64,000 nt of DNA from Mariniphaga sediminis (GTDB lineage Bacteria; Bacteroidota; Bacteroidia; Bacteroidales; Prolixibacteraceae): the NCBI RefSeq assembly GCF_003573545.1, contig NZ_QWET01000004.1, positions 1 to 64,000 on the forward strand, given 5' to 3'. The first letter of the stretch is position 1, and each line of letters opens with the position of its first letter. A program made the position numbers and the translations under genes. Below the pieces are notes generated by a model. It had not been told where the DNA came from. It saw only the letters and a program-made list of their open reading frames with translations, and made no database searches. Positions 25,624 to 35,315 of this stretch are shown one piece after another.

Positions 25624-25896
25624 TTAATATTTTACCTGAAAGTCATCAAATTCTTCCAATGCAGGCATTTCGTTTTTTGTAACACGAGTTACCCTTGCCA
25701 ATGAAGGGCCTATGCGAAGATAATCCAGGAAGGTTTCCATATCTGTCACATCTCCCTGTGCCATTACCAGCACGTTACCGTCGGGTGTATTTCTCACCCA
25801 GCCTTTCATATTAAGTTCTGCAGCCCGCTGCCGGACAAAGTAACGAAATCCTACGCCTTGAACCCTTCCAAATACTTTTATCTCATACTGTATCAT
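25624..25896 (-). CDS. acyP: Acylphosphatase
   Basis: A 90-residue acylphosphatase hydrolysing carboxyl-phosphate bonds. The phosphate-binding loop GRVQGVGFR contains the catalytic Arg, and the catalytic Asn is in GWVRNTPDGNV. Full family length. Its ATG overlaps the stop of the upstream membrane-protein gene by 4 nt (ATGA), so the two are coupled; the decarboxylase follows after 15 nt. Confidence 0.95.
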   Translation of the reverse strand: MIQYEIKVFGRVQGVGFRYFVRQRAAELNMKGWVRNTPDGNVLVMAQGDVTDMETFLDYLRIGPSLARVTRVTKNEMPALEEFDDFQVKY

Positions 25897-26255
25897 TCGC
25901 CTTTTTTAAACTGCTCCATCACCTCGGGCTGTACCAGTGCCCAAAGAGAATACACACCCACAGCAGTGCCCAGCGGGAAGTTCAACAAATGAATAACAGA
26001 AAGAATCAACGTCAGTATGCGCGCCCATTCTTTTCTTCTAAAAAGCCCGATTCCGGCAATAATTCCGGGCAGGCTCAAAAAAATGATAAAACCTGTCATT
26101 ATTTTGGCGATAATGGACAAAATGAATTGCGCCTGTTGATCTTCCACTAAATCGCCCACAAAGTATAAAACAATAAAAAGAAAAATACCGATCAAAATAC
26201 ATAAAATGCTCAAACCGATTTGGAGGGCGGCTACTACGTTAATATGCTTTTCCAT
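25893..26255 (-). CDS. Small integral membrane protein, unknown function
   Basis: A 120-residue protein with three or four predicted helices: VAALQIGLSILCILIGIFLFIVLYFV, an ILSIIAKIMTGFIIFLSLPGIIAGIGL stretch and ILTLILSVIHLLNF. The loop LFRRKEWARI and the ending VYSLWALVQPEV are shared by a common family of small bacterial membrane proteins with no known role. It leads the acyP/decarboxylase operon. A near-match promoter box (TACTTTTA on the minus strand, about 26279-26286) lies just upstream. Confidence 0.8.
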   Translation of the reverse strand: MEKHINVVAALQIGLSILCILIGIFLFIVLYFVGDLVEDQQAQFILSIIAKIMTGFIIFLSLPGIIAGIGLFRRKEWARILTLILSVIHLLNFPLGTAVGVYSLWALVQPEVMEQFKKGE

Positions 26256-26391
26256 TTTTTTTGGTTTTTAAAATTGTATTAAAAGTACAAAAAACAAGAC
26301 GATTGAAAAGACTTACAAAAAGTTTTTAGCCTGACGGCAACATTTTCCCTTCAAACAGGTTCTTTTTCTGAGAAGGTTTAAAAGAAAGATG

Positions 26392-26399
26392 TACTTTTG
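26392..26399 (+). promoter_or_regulatory. -7 promoter box for the 79-aa membrane protein
   Basis: TACTTTTG, an exact TAnnTTTG match, 23 nt before the ATG at 26423. Confidence 0.55.
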
Positions 26400-26422
26400 C
26401 AACGGAAAAAGGAGATAAAAAG

Positions 26423-26662
26423 ATGGAAATTATCAAAGTTATTTTACTCGCAGTAGCATTGGTTGCTATCGCTATGCTGGGGCTTGCTACCCAAATCTTA
26501 CTTAAGCGGGGAGGTAAATTTCCCAACACGCATGTTGGGGGAAACAAGTATCTGAAAAAGCAGGGTATTGCCTGTGCACAAACCCAGGACAAAATCGAAC
26601 GGGCAAAAGTAGAGAAGAAAGTGGATTTCAAAAGCGTAAAAATTGTTAACATCAGCAAATAA
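26423..26662 (+). CDS. Small membrane protein with KFPNTHVGGNK motif
   Basis: A 79-residue protein: one N-terminal helix (IIKVILLAVALVAIAMLGLATQILL) followed by a cytoplasmic or periplasmic tail with KFPNTHVGGNKYLKKQG and IACAQTQDKIE. I recall similar short proteins in Bacteroidota, usually labelled as unknown membrane or secreted proteins, with the FPxxHVxxN core and the lone Cys conserved. It converges with apbE, 81 nt between stops. A link to flavinylation is only inferred from that neighbour. Confidence 0.75.
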   Translation: MEIIKVILLAVALVAIAMLGLATQILLKRGGKFPNTHVGGNKYLKKQGIACAQTQDKIERAKVEKKVDFKSVKIVNISK

Positions 26663-26743
26663 GTTTTCAGGTAATCCCCTCAGTGATAGCATGACTCTAA
26701 GTTATCCCATCACTTAACTCCCTAAAATCCTATTCATCTAAAA

Positions 26744-27742
26744 TTATTCTGCCAGGTGCTCTTTGAAGTCGTCTGACATATACACCTGGATTGCCCCATC
26801 TGCATCGGCATAAAGAAAGTAAACTTTTATTTCCGGAATACTCCTTGCTATCTCTATTGATTTCTCCAGACCAAGCACCATAAAAGCAGTAGCAAAGGCA
26901 TCCGCATCCATACAATTAGCGGCCAAAACAGTAGTGCTAAGCAGGCTGTGTTGTACCGGATATCCGGTTTTCGGATCAATGGTGTGGGCAAACTTTTTAC
27001 CCCCCTCTATATAAAAGTTACGGTAATTCCCGGAGGTAGCAAGTGCATTTTCGGGAAGCTGAACTTTAGCCTGAATATCATTGGAAGCGAAAAAGGCTGT
27101 CTCATCCGGCTTACTGATGCCGATAGTCCAAACCCTGCCCTTTTCATTTTTTCCCCTGGCTACTACCTCGCCGCCAATCTCCACCATGTAATTTTCGCAC
27201 CCTTTGGCAGCAAGAAAATCTCCGACCAAATCGCAAGTATATCCTTTTGCAATGGCACTCATATCAAGCTTCATGCGAGGATTTTCCTTCACAATCGTTC
27301 CATCCTTAAGCTGAATTTTGTTGTACCCGGTAATCTCCTTTAGGTCATCAATTATTTCCGGCGTCATTTTCCGGCGTTCTTCCGGCCCAAAACCCCAGGC
27401 ATTTACCATAGGACCGGCAGTAATATCAAAAGCCCCGTGGGTAATGGTCGAAATTTCCATAGCACGGTTATAACATTCCAGAAATATTTCATTCAGTTCC
27501 ACCGGTTTGTTTTCGTTCACTTTCGAAATAACACTACTCGAATCAAATGTTGAAAAGGTTTGATTGTACTCTGCCAGTTTTAAATCAATCGCACTATGGA
27601 AATCCTTTCCATCCGGACTTTCATACACAATATGATATATCGTTCCATAAATGGCCCCTTCATTATAAATATATTTTGCGGGCTGCCGGCACGCCTGGAT
27701 ACTTAACCCCAAAAACAAAATCAGTAATAACCGGAAATTCAT
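26744..27742 (-). CDS. apbE: FAD:protein FMN transferase (ApbE), lipoprotein
   Basis: A 332-residue lipoprotein (lipobox-like IQAC, Cys 18) facing the periplasm. It attaches FMN from FAD to a Thr/Ser of target proteins such as NQR/RNF subunits. Motifs: TFSTFDSSSVISKVN, GAFDITAGPMVNAWGFG, LDMSAIAKGYTCDLV, the flavin/Mg site EIGGEVVARGKN, HTIDPKTGYPV and DADAFATAFMVLG. All key regions are intact. Target proteins are not encoded in this window. Confidence 0.95.
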   Translation of the reverse strand: MNFRLLLILFLGLSIQACRQPAKYIYNEGAIYGTIYHIVYESPDGKDFHSAIDLKLAEYNQTFSTFDSSSVISKVNENKPVELNEIFLECYNRAMEISTITHGAFDITAGPMVNAWGFGPEERRKMTPEIIDDLKEITGYNKIQLKDGTIVKENPRMKLDMSAIAKGYTCDLVGDFLAAKGCENYMVEIGGEVVARGKNEKGRVWTIGISKPDETAFFASNDIQAKVQLPENALATSGNYRNFYIEGGKKFAHTIDPKTGYPVQHSLLSTTVLAANCMDADAFATAFMVLGLEKSIEIARSIPEIKVYFLYADADGAIQVYMSDDFKEHLAE

Positions 27743-27774
27743 TGGTTACAGATTTAAAATTCAGGACGAAATTA

Positions 27775-27782
27775 CAAAAATA
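27775..27782 (-). promoter_or_regulatory. Possible -7 promoter box for apbE
   Basis: Minus strand reads TATTTTTG, an exact TAnnTTTG match, 33 nt upstream of the apbE ATG. The remaining intergenic stretch to 28104 (about 320 nt) shows nothing else recognisable. Confidence 0.4.
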
Positions 27783-28104
27783 TAGTTCTATAATCACAGA
27801 TACCCGGTTTAACATGCAGGGCATTTTTAAAATTGTTAATGGATTTATCGTTCTTTAAACTTGTACAACAAAGTCACTGAAGTATAATTTATTAATTCTC
27901 TAACAGACAGATATAAAAAATTTAATAATCCGGTCAATAATAAAAACTGAAACCAGATAAGGAAATTAATGCAATATTGTATCGAAAATATTTACCAGAC
28001 CTGTCTGGCATCCAACGAAGTGGCCATAACGATGTTTAAATGTGTATGCCTGAGGGTTAACGCCAACATCGACTGACAAGTGAAAGGATTTTTAATACAG
28101 AAGA

Positions 28105-29118
28105 TTAACCCAAAATCTCATTCACCTTCACTGGTCTCCCTTCTTCCATCGATTTTTTGGCTGCCAGTCCAATAGCAATGGAAAGCAACCCGTCTTTTCC
28201 GTCCACCGGCATGTCACCTCCGGAAACCAAAGCATCGATAAACTCCCTGACTTCCTGGTTATAGGAAGCCTCGTATCTTTCCAGGAAAAAGTGCAAAGGC
28301 AGGTCGCCCGAAACACCCGCATGGGTGTATAGTTTGTGGTTGTTTGGAAAATTATTTTCGGCTATTGCCATGCCTTTATTTCCAAATACTTCAAGACGCT
28401 GATCATAACCATAAACCGCTTTCCTGCTGTTATCGATTATAGCCATGGTATCGTCTTCGAAGGTAAGGGTTATAACAGCCGTATCAATATCCCCGGCTTT
28501 ACCGATTTCCGGGTCTACCATTACTGTTCCTTTGGCGAATACTTCTTTCACCTGTTTACCGGAAATGTAGCGTGCCATATCAAAATCATGGATTGTCATA
28601 TCAAGAAACAATCCTCCTGAAACCTTAATATAGGAAACCGGTGGCGGGGCGGGATCGCGGCTGGTAATTTTCACAATATGAACATCACCCACAGAACCGT
28701 CTTCAACCAGTTGCCGAATTCTTTTAAACTCCGGATCGAAACGGCGGTTAAACCCCATCATCAGCCTTACTCCGCTTTCATCTACAATTTTTAAAACTTC
28801 CAGAACCCTACTAAGGGAAAGGTCCAGTGGTTTTTCGCAAAAAATGTTCTTCCCGGCTTTTGCAGCCTTAACTACATAATCGGCATGTGTATCGGTCGGG
28901 GAGCAAATAACAACAGCATCCACCCCGCTTACTGCCAATAATTCATCAAAATCTTTCACAAATACAGGAATGTTAAATTCCCTGGCAATTGCTTCCGATT
29001 CGTCAAAAACATCCATTACTGCCAGCACTTCTATTTCGGGGAAGTTGCGGCACAAATTTTTCAGGTGAATCTTACCAATGCGACCCAACCCGGCAACAGC
29101 TACTTTTAGTTTTTCCAT
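28105..29118 (-). CDS. iolG: myo-Inositol 2-dehydrogenase
   Basis: A 337-residue Gfo/Idh/MocA oxidoreductase. NAD-binding AGLGRIGKIHLKN at the N-terminus, FCEKPLDLS with the catalytic Lys-Pro motif, then FNRRFDPEFKRI and GGLFLDMTIHDFDMARY, which carry catalytic Asp/His residues and are characteristic of IolG. It oxidises myo-inositol to scyllo-inosose, the first step of the pathway. Last gene of the leftward inositol cluster, 14 nt after iolE. Confidence 0.93.
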   Translation of the reverse strand: MEKLKVAVAGLGRIGKIHLKNLCRNFPEIEVLAVMDVFDESEAIAREFNIPVFVKDFDELLAVSGVDAVVICSPTDTHADYVVKAAKAGKNIFCEKPLDLSLSRVLEVLKIVDESGVRLMMGFNRRFDPEFKRIRQLVEDGSVGDVHIVKITSRDPAPPPVSYIKVSGGLFLDMTIHDFDMARYISGKQVKEVFAKGTVMVDPEIGKAGDIDTAVITLTFEDDTMAIIDNSRKAVYGYDQRLEVFGNKGMAIAENNFPNNHKLYTHAGVSGDLPLHFFLERYEASYNQEVREFIDALVSGGDMPVDGKDGLLSIAIGLAAKKSMEEGRPVKVNEILG

Positions 29119-29132
29119 TTTGGTTTATTTAT

Positions 29133-30032
29133 TTAAAATCCGAGTGATTGAATAAATTGTCTGTTCCACACAGCACACTTTTTAGGCGAGCCCATTCCGG
29201 GCAACACATCTTGTTCTACTACAATCCAGCCATCATATTCCTTTTCTTTCAGGATATTTACAATCGTTTTAAAATCGACATTACCCTTTCCCAGTTCACA
29301 AAAAACGGCCTTCTCTACTGCTTTAAAATAATCGTATCCCTTTTGAACGGCATCTTCACCCACCGCCGGATCATAATCCTTAAAATGAACATGCCATATG
29401 CGGCTGTAATATTTCTTCAAGGCATGTACCGGGTCACCACCACCAAAAGCATAATGCCCCATATCAAGGCACAACCCAAGCAGCTCAGGATCCGTAAGGT
29501 TCATCAAACTATCCAGTTCCCAAGGTGCTTCCACATACCCTGCACAATGATGGTGAAAAACGGTACGCATGCCAAAAATGTCTTTTACTGCTTTTGCCAC
29601 TTTTTCAACACCTGTGGCAAATACTTTCCACTGGTTTTCGGTCAGGCCCATTTCCGGGGTAATCTTACCGGCATTTTTTACCCTTTCTTCCACCGAACCG
29701 TTGTTATCAGCCAAAATAATAAAAGCGCCGGGGTAACCAGCCTCAAACATAAGTTTGGCGGTTTTCAATGCCTGCTCAACTCCTGCATCGTGGGCATCCG
29801 GGTTTGAAAATGCCACCGGAACAAAAGCTCCCACCAATTTTAGGTTTTTCTCCCGCAGTAAATTTTTCAATAAGGTCGGATCGGTTGGCATAAACCCCCA
29901 ATCGCCCAGTTCGGTACCGGCATAGCCGGTTTCCACCATTTCGGAAAGCACCTGCTGATAGCCCAGCGCCTTTCCTTCCATTTCAAATTCGAGGGCTCCC
30001 CAGGAACAGGGAGCATTTGCGATTTGTATCAT
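29133..30032 (-). CDS. iolE: Inosose dehydratase-like TIM-barrel enzyme
   Basis: A 299-residue xylose-isomerase-like TIM barrel (AP-endonuclease-2 superfamily). Motifs NAPCSWGALEFE, GYAGTELGDWGFMPTD, metal-site residues in FHHHCAGYVEAPWELD, CLDMGHYAFGGGDP and HVHFKDYD. Sequence style fits IolE-type dehydratases that convert scyllo-inosose to the trihydroxycyclohexanedione used by IolD. It is the only TIM-barrel isomerase/dehydratase in the cluster, so IolE is preferred over IolI. Lies between the dehydrogenase genes iolA (11 nt) and iolG (14 nt). Confidence 0.85.
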   Translation of the reverse strand: MIQIANAPCSWGALEFEMEGKALGYQQVLSEMVETGYAGTELGDWGFMPTDPTLLKNLLREKNLKLVGAFVPVAFSNPDAHDAGVEQALKTAKLMFEAGYPGAFIILADNNGSVEERVKNAGKITPEMGLTENQWKVFATGVEKVAKAVKDIFGMRTVFHHHCAGYVEAPWELDSLMNLTDPELLGLCLDMGHYAFGGGDPVHALKKYYSRIWHVHFKDYDPAVGEDAVQKGYDYFKAVEKAVFCELGKGNVDFKTIVNILKEKEYDGWIVVEQDVLPGMGSPKKCAVWNRQFIQSLGF

Positions 30033-30043
30033 ACTTCATTCGT

Positions 30044-31522
30044 TTAAAACTTTCTTGTCCATTCTTTAGGCCACCGTTCAATCACCACTTTTGTTTGTGT
30101 AAAAAATTCGATGGCATGTCTTCCTTGTCCGTGCAAGTCACCAAAAAAACTGTCGTTCCAGCCGCTAAACGGGAACTGTGCCATGGGCGCAGCCACTCCA
30201 ATGTTGATCCCTATATTCCCGGCATTTGCCTGGTTCCGAAACATCCGGGCGTTTAATCCGCTGGTTGTAAACAGGCAGGCCATATTTCCGTAATTATTGC
30301 GATTCACAAAGTCAATGGCCTTTTCGATTGAATCCATTTGCAGCAGGCTCATCACCGGACCAAAAATTTCAGTGTTTATAACTTCCCCGTCCAGGGCTAC
30401 ATTTTCAAGGATGGTGGGTTTAATAAAATTCCCCTTTTCGTACCCGCTGATTTTAGCATTACGCCCATCAAGAAGAGGGGTAGCTCCCTCATCGATGCCT
30501 TTTGCAATAAGCCCTTCAATCCGGGTTTTACTTTCAGCAGTGATTACCGGTCCCATTTCAATGCCTTCATCCAGCCCGAAACCAGTGGTTTTTTGTTTGG
30601 CCGCTTCAACCAGTGCTTCTTTTATAACACCTTTCGTATCAGCCACTGCAATAATATTTGAAGCAGCAAGGCAGCGCTGACCAGCGCATCCGTAAACACT
30701 GTCGGCCACCACCCTGGCGGTTATTTCGATATCGGCATCCGGCATTACGATTAGCGGATTTTTAGCCCCACCTTGTGCCTGAACACGTTTGCCATTTGCC
30801 GTTCCACGCTGATAAATGTACCGGGCTACCCGGGTCGATCCTACAAAACTTACAGCTTTTATTTCCGGATGATCAAGCAAAGCATCTACACTGGGTTTCC
30901 CTCCATGCACCAGGTTTATTAGCCCTTTGGGCAGATCGTCGAGCTGGTCGATAAGCTCAAACACCTTCATCATGGTTAGTGGCACTTTCTCCGAAGGTTT
31001 GATGATAAAACTGTTTCCACAGGCAATGGCGTAAGGTAAAAACCAGAACGGAATCATTCCCGGAAAATTGAACGGAGCAATACAGGCACAGACTCCGACA
31101 GGTTGCCGGATCATAAATTCATCAATGCCGGTGGCCACATTCTCAGAAAATTCGCTCTGCATTAGTGTGGGGGTGGCACAGGCCGTTTCTACGTTCTCTA
31201 TAGCCCGCTGCATTTCGGCCTTCGACTCCACAAAACTTTTCCCACACTCCAGGGTAATCAGCCGTCCAAGTTCATCGATATTCTCTTCCAGTAACTGTTT
31301 TAGTTTATAGAGTGGCTGAACACGTTTCATTACCGGGAACTCCCGCCATTGTTTTAAAGCTTCGCTTGCAGCGGCAACAGCCGAATCAACATCACCAGTG
31401 GTTTTTTCACCGTAGGGTACTTTCCCCAATACTTCCTGGTTGGCCGGGTTAATAACATCAATTGTCTGATGCTCCCCGCTTTCAACCCAGCTTCCGTTAA
31501 TGTAATTTTTTAGTACTTCCAT
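30044..31522 (-). CDS. iolA: (Methyl)malonate-semialdehyde dehydrogenase, CoA-acylating
   Basis: A 492-residue aldehyde dehydrogenase of the MmsA/IolA type. It oxidises malonate semialdehyde with CoA and NAD to acetyl-CoA and CO2, the last inositol step. Catalytic Cys in [14 protein letters not shown]-binding region [22 protein letters not shown] and [19 protein letters not shown] are MmsA-family signatures. It lies 57 nt downstream of the symporter gene and 11 nt before iolE. Confidence 0.95.
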   Translation of the reverse strand: MEVLKNYINGSWVESGEHQTIDVINPANQEVLGKVPYGEKTTGDVDSAVAAASEALKQWREFPVMKRVQPLYKLKQLLEENIDELGRLITLECGKSFVESKAEMQRAIENVETACATPTLMQSEFSENVATGIDEFMIRQPVGVCACIAPFNFPGMIPFWFLPYAIACGNSFIIKPSEKVPLTMMKVFELIDQLDDLPKGLINLVHGGKPSVDALLDHPEIKAVSFVGSTRVARYIYQRGTANGKRVQAQGGAKNPLIVMPDADIEITARVVADSVYGCAGQRCLAASNIIAVADTKGVIKEALVEAAKQKTTGFGLDEGIEMGPVITAESKTRIEGLIAKGIDEGATPLLDGRNAKISGYEKGNFIKPTILENVALDGEVINTEIFGPVMSLLQMDSIEKAIDFVNRNNYGNMACLFTTSGLNARMFRNQANAGNIGINIGVAAPMAQFPFSGWNDSFFGDLHGQGRHAIEFFTQTKVVIERWPKEWTRKF

Positions 31523-31579
31523 ATACGCTTTTTTATTGACATGTAATTAATTTTCAAAATTTTATCCTGGTTAAATGAG

Positions 31580-33160
31580 TCATAATGTATTCCCCAATAA
31601 AATGTAAATCAGAATGGTTACTACGACCAGTACAGCCGAAAGATGGTAGGCATATTTCCATCTTTTCATATCCACTTTCAGGGTAACCACTTTGTCTTCA
31701 AATGTTTTGCGTGGATAGTAGGCTGACACGATGAACATCAGAATCATATTCAAAACAAATTCAATTCCCCAGAGGTGGATAAAGTGAATATTAATTTTAA
31801 AAACGAAACTGGTTAACAGATAAAAGGCCAGTCCGAAAAACAGGGCAGCCTTGGCCGCAATTGCCGAAATATTTTTCAGAAAAAAACCGGCCAGCATGAT
31901 GGAGGCAATGGGAATGAAAAAAATACCGTTCAACTGTTGAAGCAACTGGTATAACCCTTCGGGAGCGTTCGCCACAAACGGCGCAGACAGAATGGCAAAA
32001 ATAGCAAGCACAGAAGAAGTAGCCCTCCCAATCCAAACCAGGCGTTTTTCGTCGGCATTTTTGTTAATCAGCCGTTTATAAACATCAATGCTGAATATGG
32101 TTGCAGCACTGTTTAAAACACTGTTGAAAGTGCTGAGTACCGCTCCCATAACAACTGCGGCAAAAAAACCCACAAAACTTAGGGGCAACACTTTTTTGAT
32201 AAGAGCCGGATAAATATAATCCTGGTTATCGTAAAGTGAATCACCGAAATAATAGAATCCAATCACCCCCGGAAGTACAATAATGACAGGTATCAAAATT
32301 TTTAAAATACCTGTATAGAGTAACCCTTTCTGGGCTTCTTTCAGATTTTTGGCCCCAAATGCCCGCTGGATGATGGTTTGGTTCATTCCCCAGAAATAAA
32401 GCTGGTTGATAACCAACCCGGTAAAAAGCACTCCAAAGGGCATTACCGAATCTTTTGCACCGATTACATTAAACTTCTCCGGCGCATTCTCATACACTTT
32501 CGAAATGCCCTCAAGAATATTTCCATCGCCAATACTGACAAGAGCAAGCACCGGAACCAGCAGCCCCCCGATAAGCAACCCGTAACCATTAACCGTATCA
32601 GAAACGGCCACAGCCTTCAACCCGCCAAAAATAGCATACAATGAGCCGATAATACCAATCGCAACGACTGTCATCCACAACCCCTTTGATTTGCTCACCC
32701 CAAAAACTTCGGAGATATTAAAAATACTCTCAAGATTGATGGCCCCCGTATACAAAACTATAGGCAAAAGCGTAACTACAAAAGAGACAACAAGAAATAA
32801 TGCAATCAGACTGCGGGTTGTTCCATCGAAACGTTTTTCAAGATATTCGGGAATGGTAGTCAATCCCATTTGGAGGTATTTCGGGATAAAGTAAAGTGCA
32901 GCCACAACCAACGCCAGGGCCGAAGTAACCTCCCAGGCAATAACAATAAACCCGTTTTTATAGGATAAGCCGTTCATACCAATCAGGTGTTCGGTAGAAA
33001 TATTTGTGAGTAACATGGAGCCGGCAATAATAATACCTGACAGACTTCTTCCTCCAAGAAAATATCCGTCGGAAGAATCCATTTTATCTTTTCGCAGTTT
33101 ATACCAGGCATAAAATGCCACAAAAGCGGTAAAGCCGACAAATGTTAAAACGGTTTGCAT
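31580..33160 (-). CDS. Sodium/solute symporter (SSS family), probable inositol importer
   Basis: A 526-residue inner-membrane symporter of the SLC5/SSS family with about 14 helices. The N-terminal FLGGRSLSGIIIAGSMLLTNISTEHLIG region contains sodium-site residues, and GGLKAVAVSDTVNGYGLLIGG is the family signature segment. Such proteins carry sugars or inositol with Na+. Position within the iol cluster argues for inositol uptake, by inference. It starts the second half of the cluster after a 291-nt gap. Confidence 0.92.
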   Translation of the reverse strand: MQTVLTFVGFTAFVAFYAWYKLRKDKMDSSDGYFLGGRSLSGIIIAGSMLLTNISTEHLIGMNGLSYKNGFIVIAWEVTSALALVVAALYFIPKYLQMGLTTIPEYLEKRFDGTTRSLIALFLVVSFVVTLLPIVLYTGAINLESIFNISEVFGVSKSKGLWMTVVAIGIIGSLYAIFGGLKAVAVSDTVNGYGLLIGGLLVPVLALVSIGDGNILEGISKVYENAPEKFNVIGAKDSVMPFGVLFTGLVINQLYFWGMNQTIIQRAFGAKNLKEAQKGLLYTGILKILIPVIIVLPGVIGFYYFGDSLYDNQDYIYPALIKKVLPLSFVGFFAAVVMGAVLSTFNSVLNSAATIFSIDVYKRLINKNADEKRLVWIGRATSSVLAIFAILSAPFVANAPEGLYQLLQQLNGIFFIPIASIMLAGFFLKNISAIAAKAALFFGLAFYLLTSFVFKINIHFIHLWGIEFVLNMILMFIVSAYYPRKTFEDKVVTLKVDMKRWKYAYHLSAVLVVVTILIYILLGNTL

Positions 33161-33451
33161 AACAACCTGGTGTTATTGAGGGTTCCTATTCCTGCAACAG
33201 AATCCAAAATTTTTACTTTTTGATATCGTATCATATTCGTTCGGTTTAATTGTATTTTGCCAGCGCCCCGCAGAATCTTTACCCAATTCATTGATATTGC
33301 TTTTTACACTGGCAAGCTACCGGGATTTTATAAGGCTTAGTCAGAATCATAAAAAAGAAAGCCGCCCCCTGTCCTAAAGCACCGCTCCTGGCAGGCAGAT
33401 AGCGACACATTGAGATTCAGCCCTTCACTTTTCCATAAAACCAGTTATCGT
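33161..33451. other. 291-nt gap inside the inositol cluster
   Basis: Separates iolJBCD from the symporter half. No reading frame and no copy of the 22-bp palindrome found before iolJ are visible, and there is no exact TAnnTTTG box on the minus strand. It may contain a secondary promoter or a processing site that sets different levels for the two halves. Confidence 0.4.
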
Positions 33452-35314
33452 TTATAAATAGTAGCGTTGTTTTTTCTTTTGCTCATCATAGTTCTGCCGC
33501 GCTTTTTGAACAGATTCCGATTCGGATACTTCCGCAACCGGCACATCCCACCAGGCGTAACCGTAACCAGCCATTTTCCGTTCAGGAACCGTTTCAATGT
33601 AAATAACAGTTGTCTGTTTTTCCTTTTGGGCATTTCCCAGAGCCTCATTAAAGGAAGCGATATCTGTTGTTTTGTACACTTTTGCTCCAAGACTTTGGGC
33701 ATTGAGCACCAGATCAACCGGCAACGACTCTCCTTCGAGGTAACCTTCTTTATTCCGGAAAGAATATTTTGTTCCGAATCCACCGCTTCCAATTGATTTT
33801 GAAAGCCCTCCAATGCTTGCAAACCCCTTGTTATCAATAAGAATAACAGTTAACTTGAAGCCTTCCTGTAACGAGGTTATAATCTCAGAAGGCATCATGA
33901 GGTATCCGCCATCCCCTACAATGACATAGATTTCCCTGTCAGGACAAGCCATTTTGGCTCCCAATCCTCCGGAAATCTCATACCCCATACAGGAATATCC
34001 GTATTCCAAATGAAATCCTTTTGAATTCCGGGTACGCCAGAGTTTATGCAAATCGCCCGGGGCGCTTCCCGCAGCACAAAGGACGATATCTTCAGGTTTG
34101 GAGAAATTATTCACTGCGCCAATTACCTCCGCCTGACTGGGAATTGCATTATTTTCTGCCTGATAGGCCAATGCTACTTTTTCGTCCCAGCTCTTGTTAA
34201 AATCGGCCGCACTTTTCCGGTAGTTATCATCCACTTTATACGACTCCAGCTTTTGAGCAAGTTCTTCAAGAATCACTTTTGCATCGCCCGTGAGGGCCAG
34301 CGCACTGTGTTTGTAAGCATCAAATTCGGCAATGTTTATATTGATAAATCTGACGTTTTTATTTTGAAATACTGTTTTGGAGGCGGTGGTAAAATCGCTG
34401 TACCGGGTACCGATTCCGAGAACCAAATCGGCTTCGGCACAAACAGCGTTGGCTCCCTCAGTTCCGGTGGCACCGGCAGCTCCCAGGTTATGCGGATCAT
34501 CGTATGGCAGCGACCCTTTCCCGGCAAATGTTTCAGCAACGGGAATACCTGTCTGGTGAACAAGTGTTTTCAGGGCTTCCTCCGCTTCGCTGTAAATAAC
34601 GCCGCCGCCGGCTATTATTACCGGTTTCCGGGCTGAAAGGATCCAGTTTACAGCGCGCAGTAATGCATTCACATCGGGACGCGGGCGGGGAATGTGCCAA
34701 ACCCGTCTTTCAAATAACTCCGCCGGAAAATCATACGCTTCAGCCTGCACATCCTGTGGAATACAAAGAGTAACAGCTCCGGTATCTGCCGGTGAAGTGA
34801 GCACACGCATCACTTCGGGAAGAGCGGTAATTAACTGTTCGGGACGATTAATGCGATCCCAGTATTTTGAAACGGGTTTAAAACAATCATTAACTGAAAA
34901 ATCCTGAGAAACGGCCGATTCCAGTTGCTGCAAAACCGGAGCAACAATCCGGGTGGCAAAAATATCGCCGGGCAAAAGCAAAACGGGAAGCCGGTTAATG
35001 GTGGCGCCTGCTGCAGCGGTAATCATATTGGTGGCGCCGGGTCCGATGGAAGAGGTACAAACAAAAGTTGACAGCCTGTTTTTCATTTTGGCGTAACCGG
35101 CGGCGGTGTGCACTGCCGCCTGCTCGTTGCGAACCATGTAGTATCGAAAATCAGGCGACTGCTGGAGCGCCTGACCAAACCCGGCCAGGTTGCCGTGCCC
35201 AAAAATTCCAAAACACCCGGCAAAAAAAGGTTGCTCTGTTCCGTCACGTTCAGAATATTGGTTTTTGAGGAATTCAATGGTTGCCTGGGCAACAGTAAGT
35301 CTTTTTGTCTTCAT
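33452..35314 (-). CDS. iolD: 3D-trihydroxycyclohexane-1,2-dione acylhydrolase
   Basis: A 620-residue thiamine-diphosphate enzyme that hydrolyses the cyclic dione to 5-deoxy-D-glucuronate. The N-terminal domain (ACFGIFGHGNLAGFGQAL, RNEQAAVHTAAGYAK) holds the catalytic-Glu region, the middle is a typical TPP_M domain, and the C-terminal cofactor motif is GDGGYLMMPSEI...LIDNKGFASIG. The ATG at 35314 is chosen because AGGAGG lies 8 nt upstream and it starts 1 nt past the iolC stop; an upstream in-frame ATG at 35338 would overlap iolC. Confidence 0.95.
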   Translation of the reverse strand: MKTKRLTVAQATIEFLKNQYSERDGTEQPFFAGCFGIFGHGNLAGFGQALQQSPDFRYYMVRNEQAAVHTAAGYAKMKNRLSTFVCTSSIGPGATNMITAAAGATINRLPVLLLPGDIFATRIVAPVLQQLESAVSQDFSVNDCFKPVSKYWDRINRPEQLITALPEVMRVLTSPADTGAVTLCIPQDVQAEAYDFPAELFERRVWHIPRPRPDVNALLRAVNWILSARKPVIIAGGGVIYSEAEEALKTLVHQTGIPVAETFAGKGSLPYDDPHNLGAAGATGTEGANAVCAEADLVLGIGTRYSDFTTASKTVFQNKNVRFININIAEFDAYKHSALALTGDAKVILEELAQKLESYKVDDNYRKSAADFNKSWDEKVALAYQAENNAIPSQAEVIGAVNNFSKPEDIVLCAAGSAPGDLHKLWRTRNSKGFHLEYGYSCMGYEISGGLGAKMACPDREIYVIVGDGGYLMMPSEIITSLQEGFKLTVILIDNKGFASIGGLSKSIGSGGFGTKYSFRNKEGYLEGESLPVDLVLNAQSLGAKVYKTTDIASFNEALGNAQKEKQTTVIYIETVPERKMAGYGYAWWDVPVAEVSESESVQKARQNYDEQKKKQRYYL

Positions 35315-35315
35315 T

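Noticed and set aside
27743-28104. Gap between apbE and iolG searched for a small RNA or gene
   Set aside because: Apart from a -7 box for apbE no structure or frame stood out.
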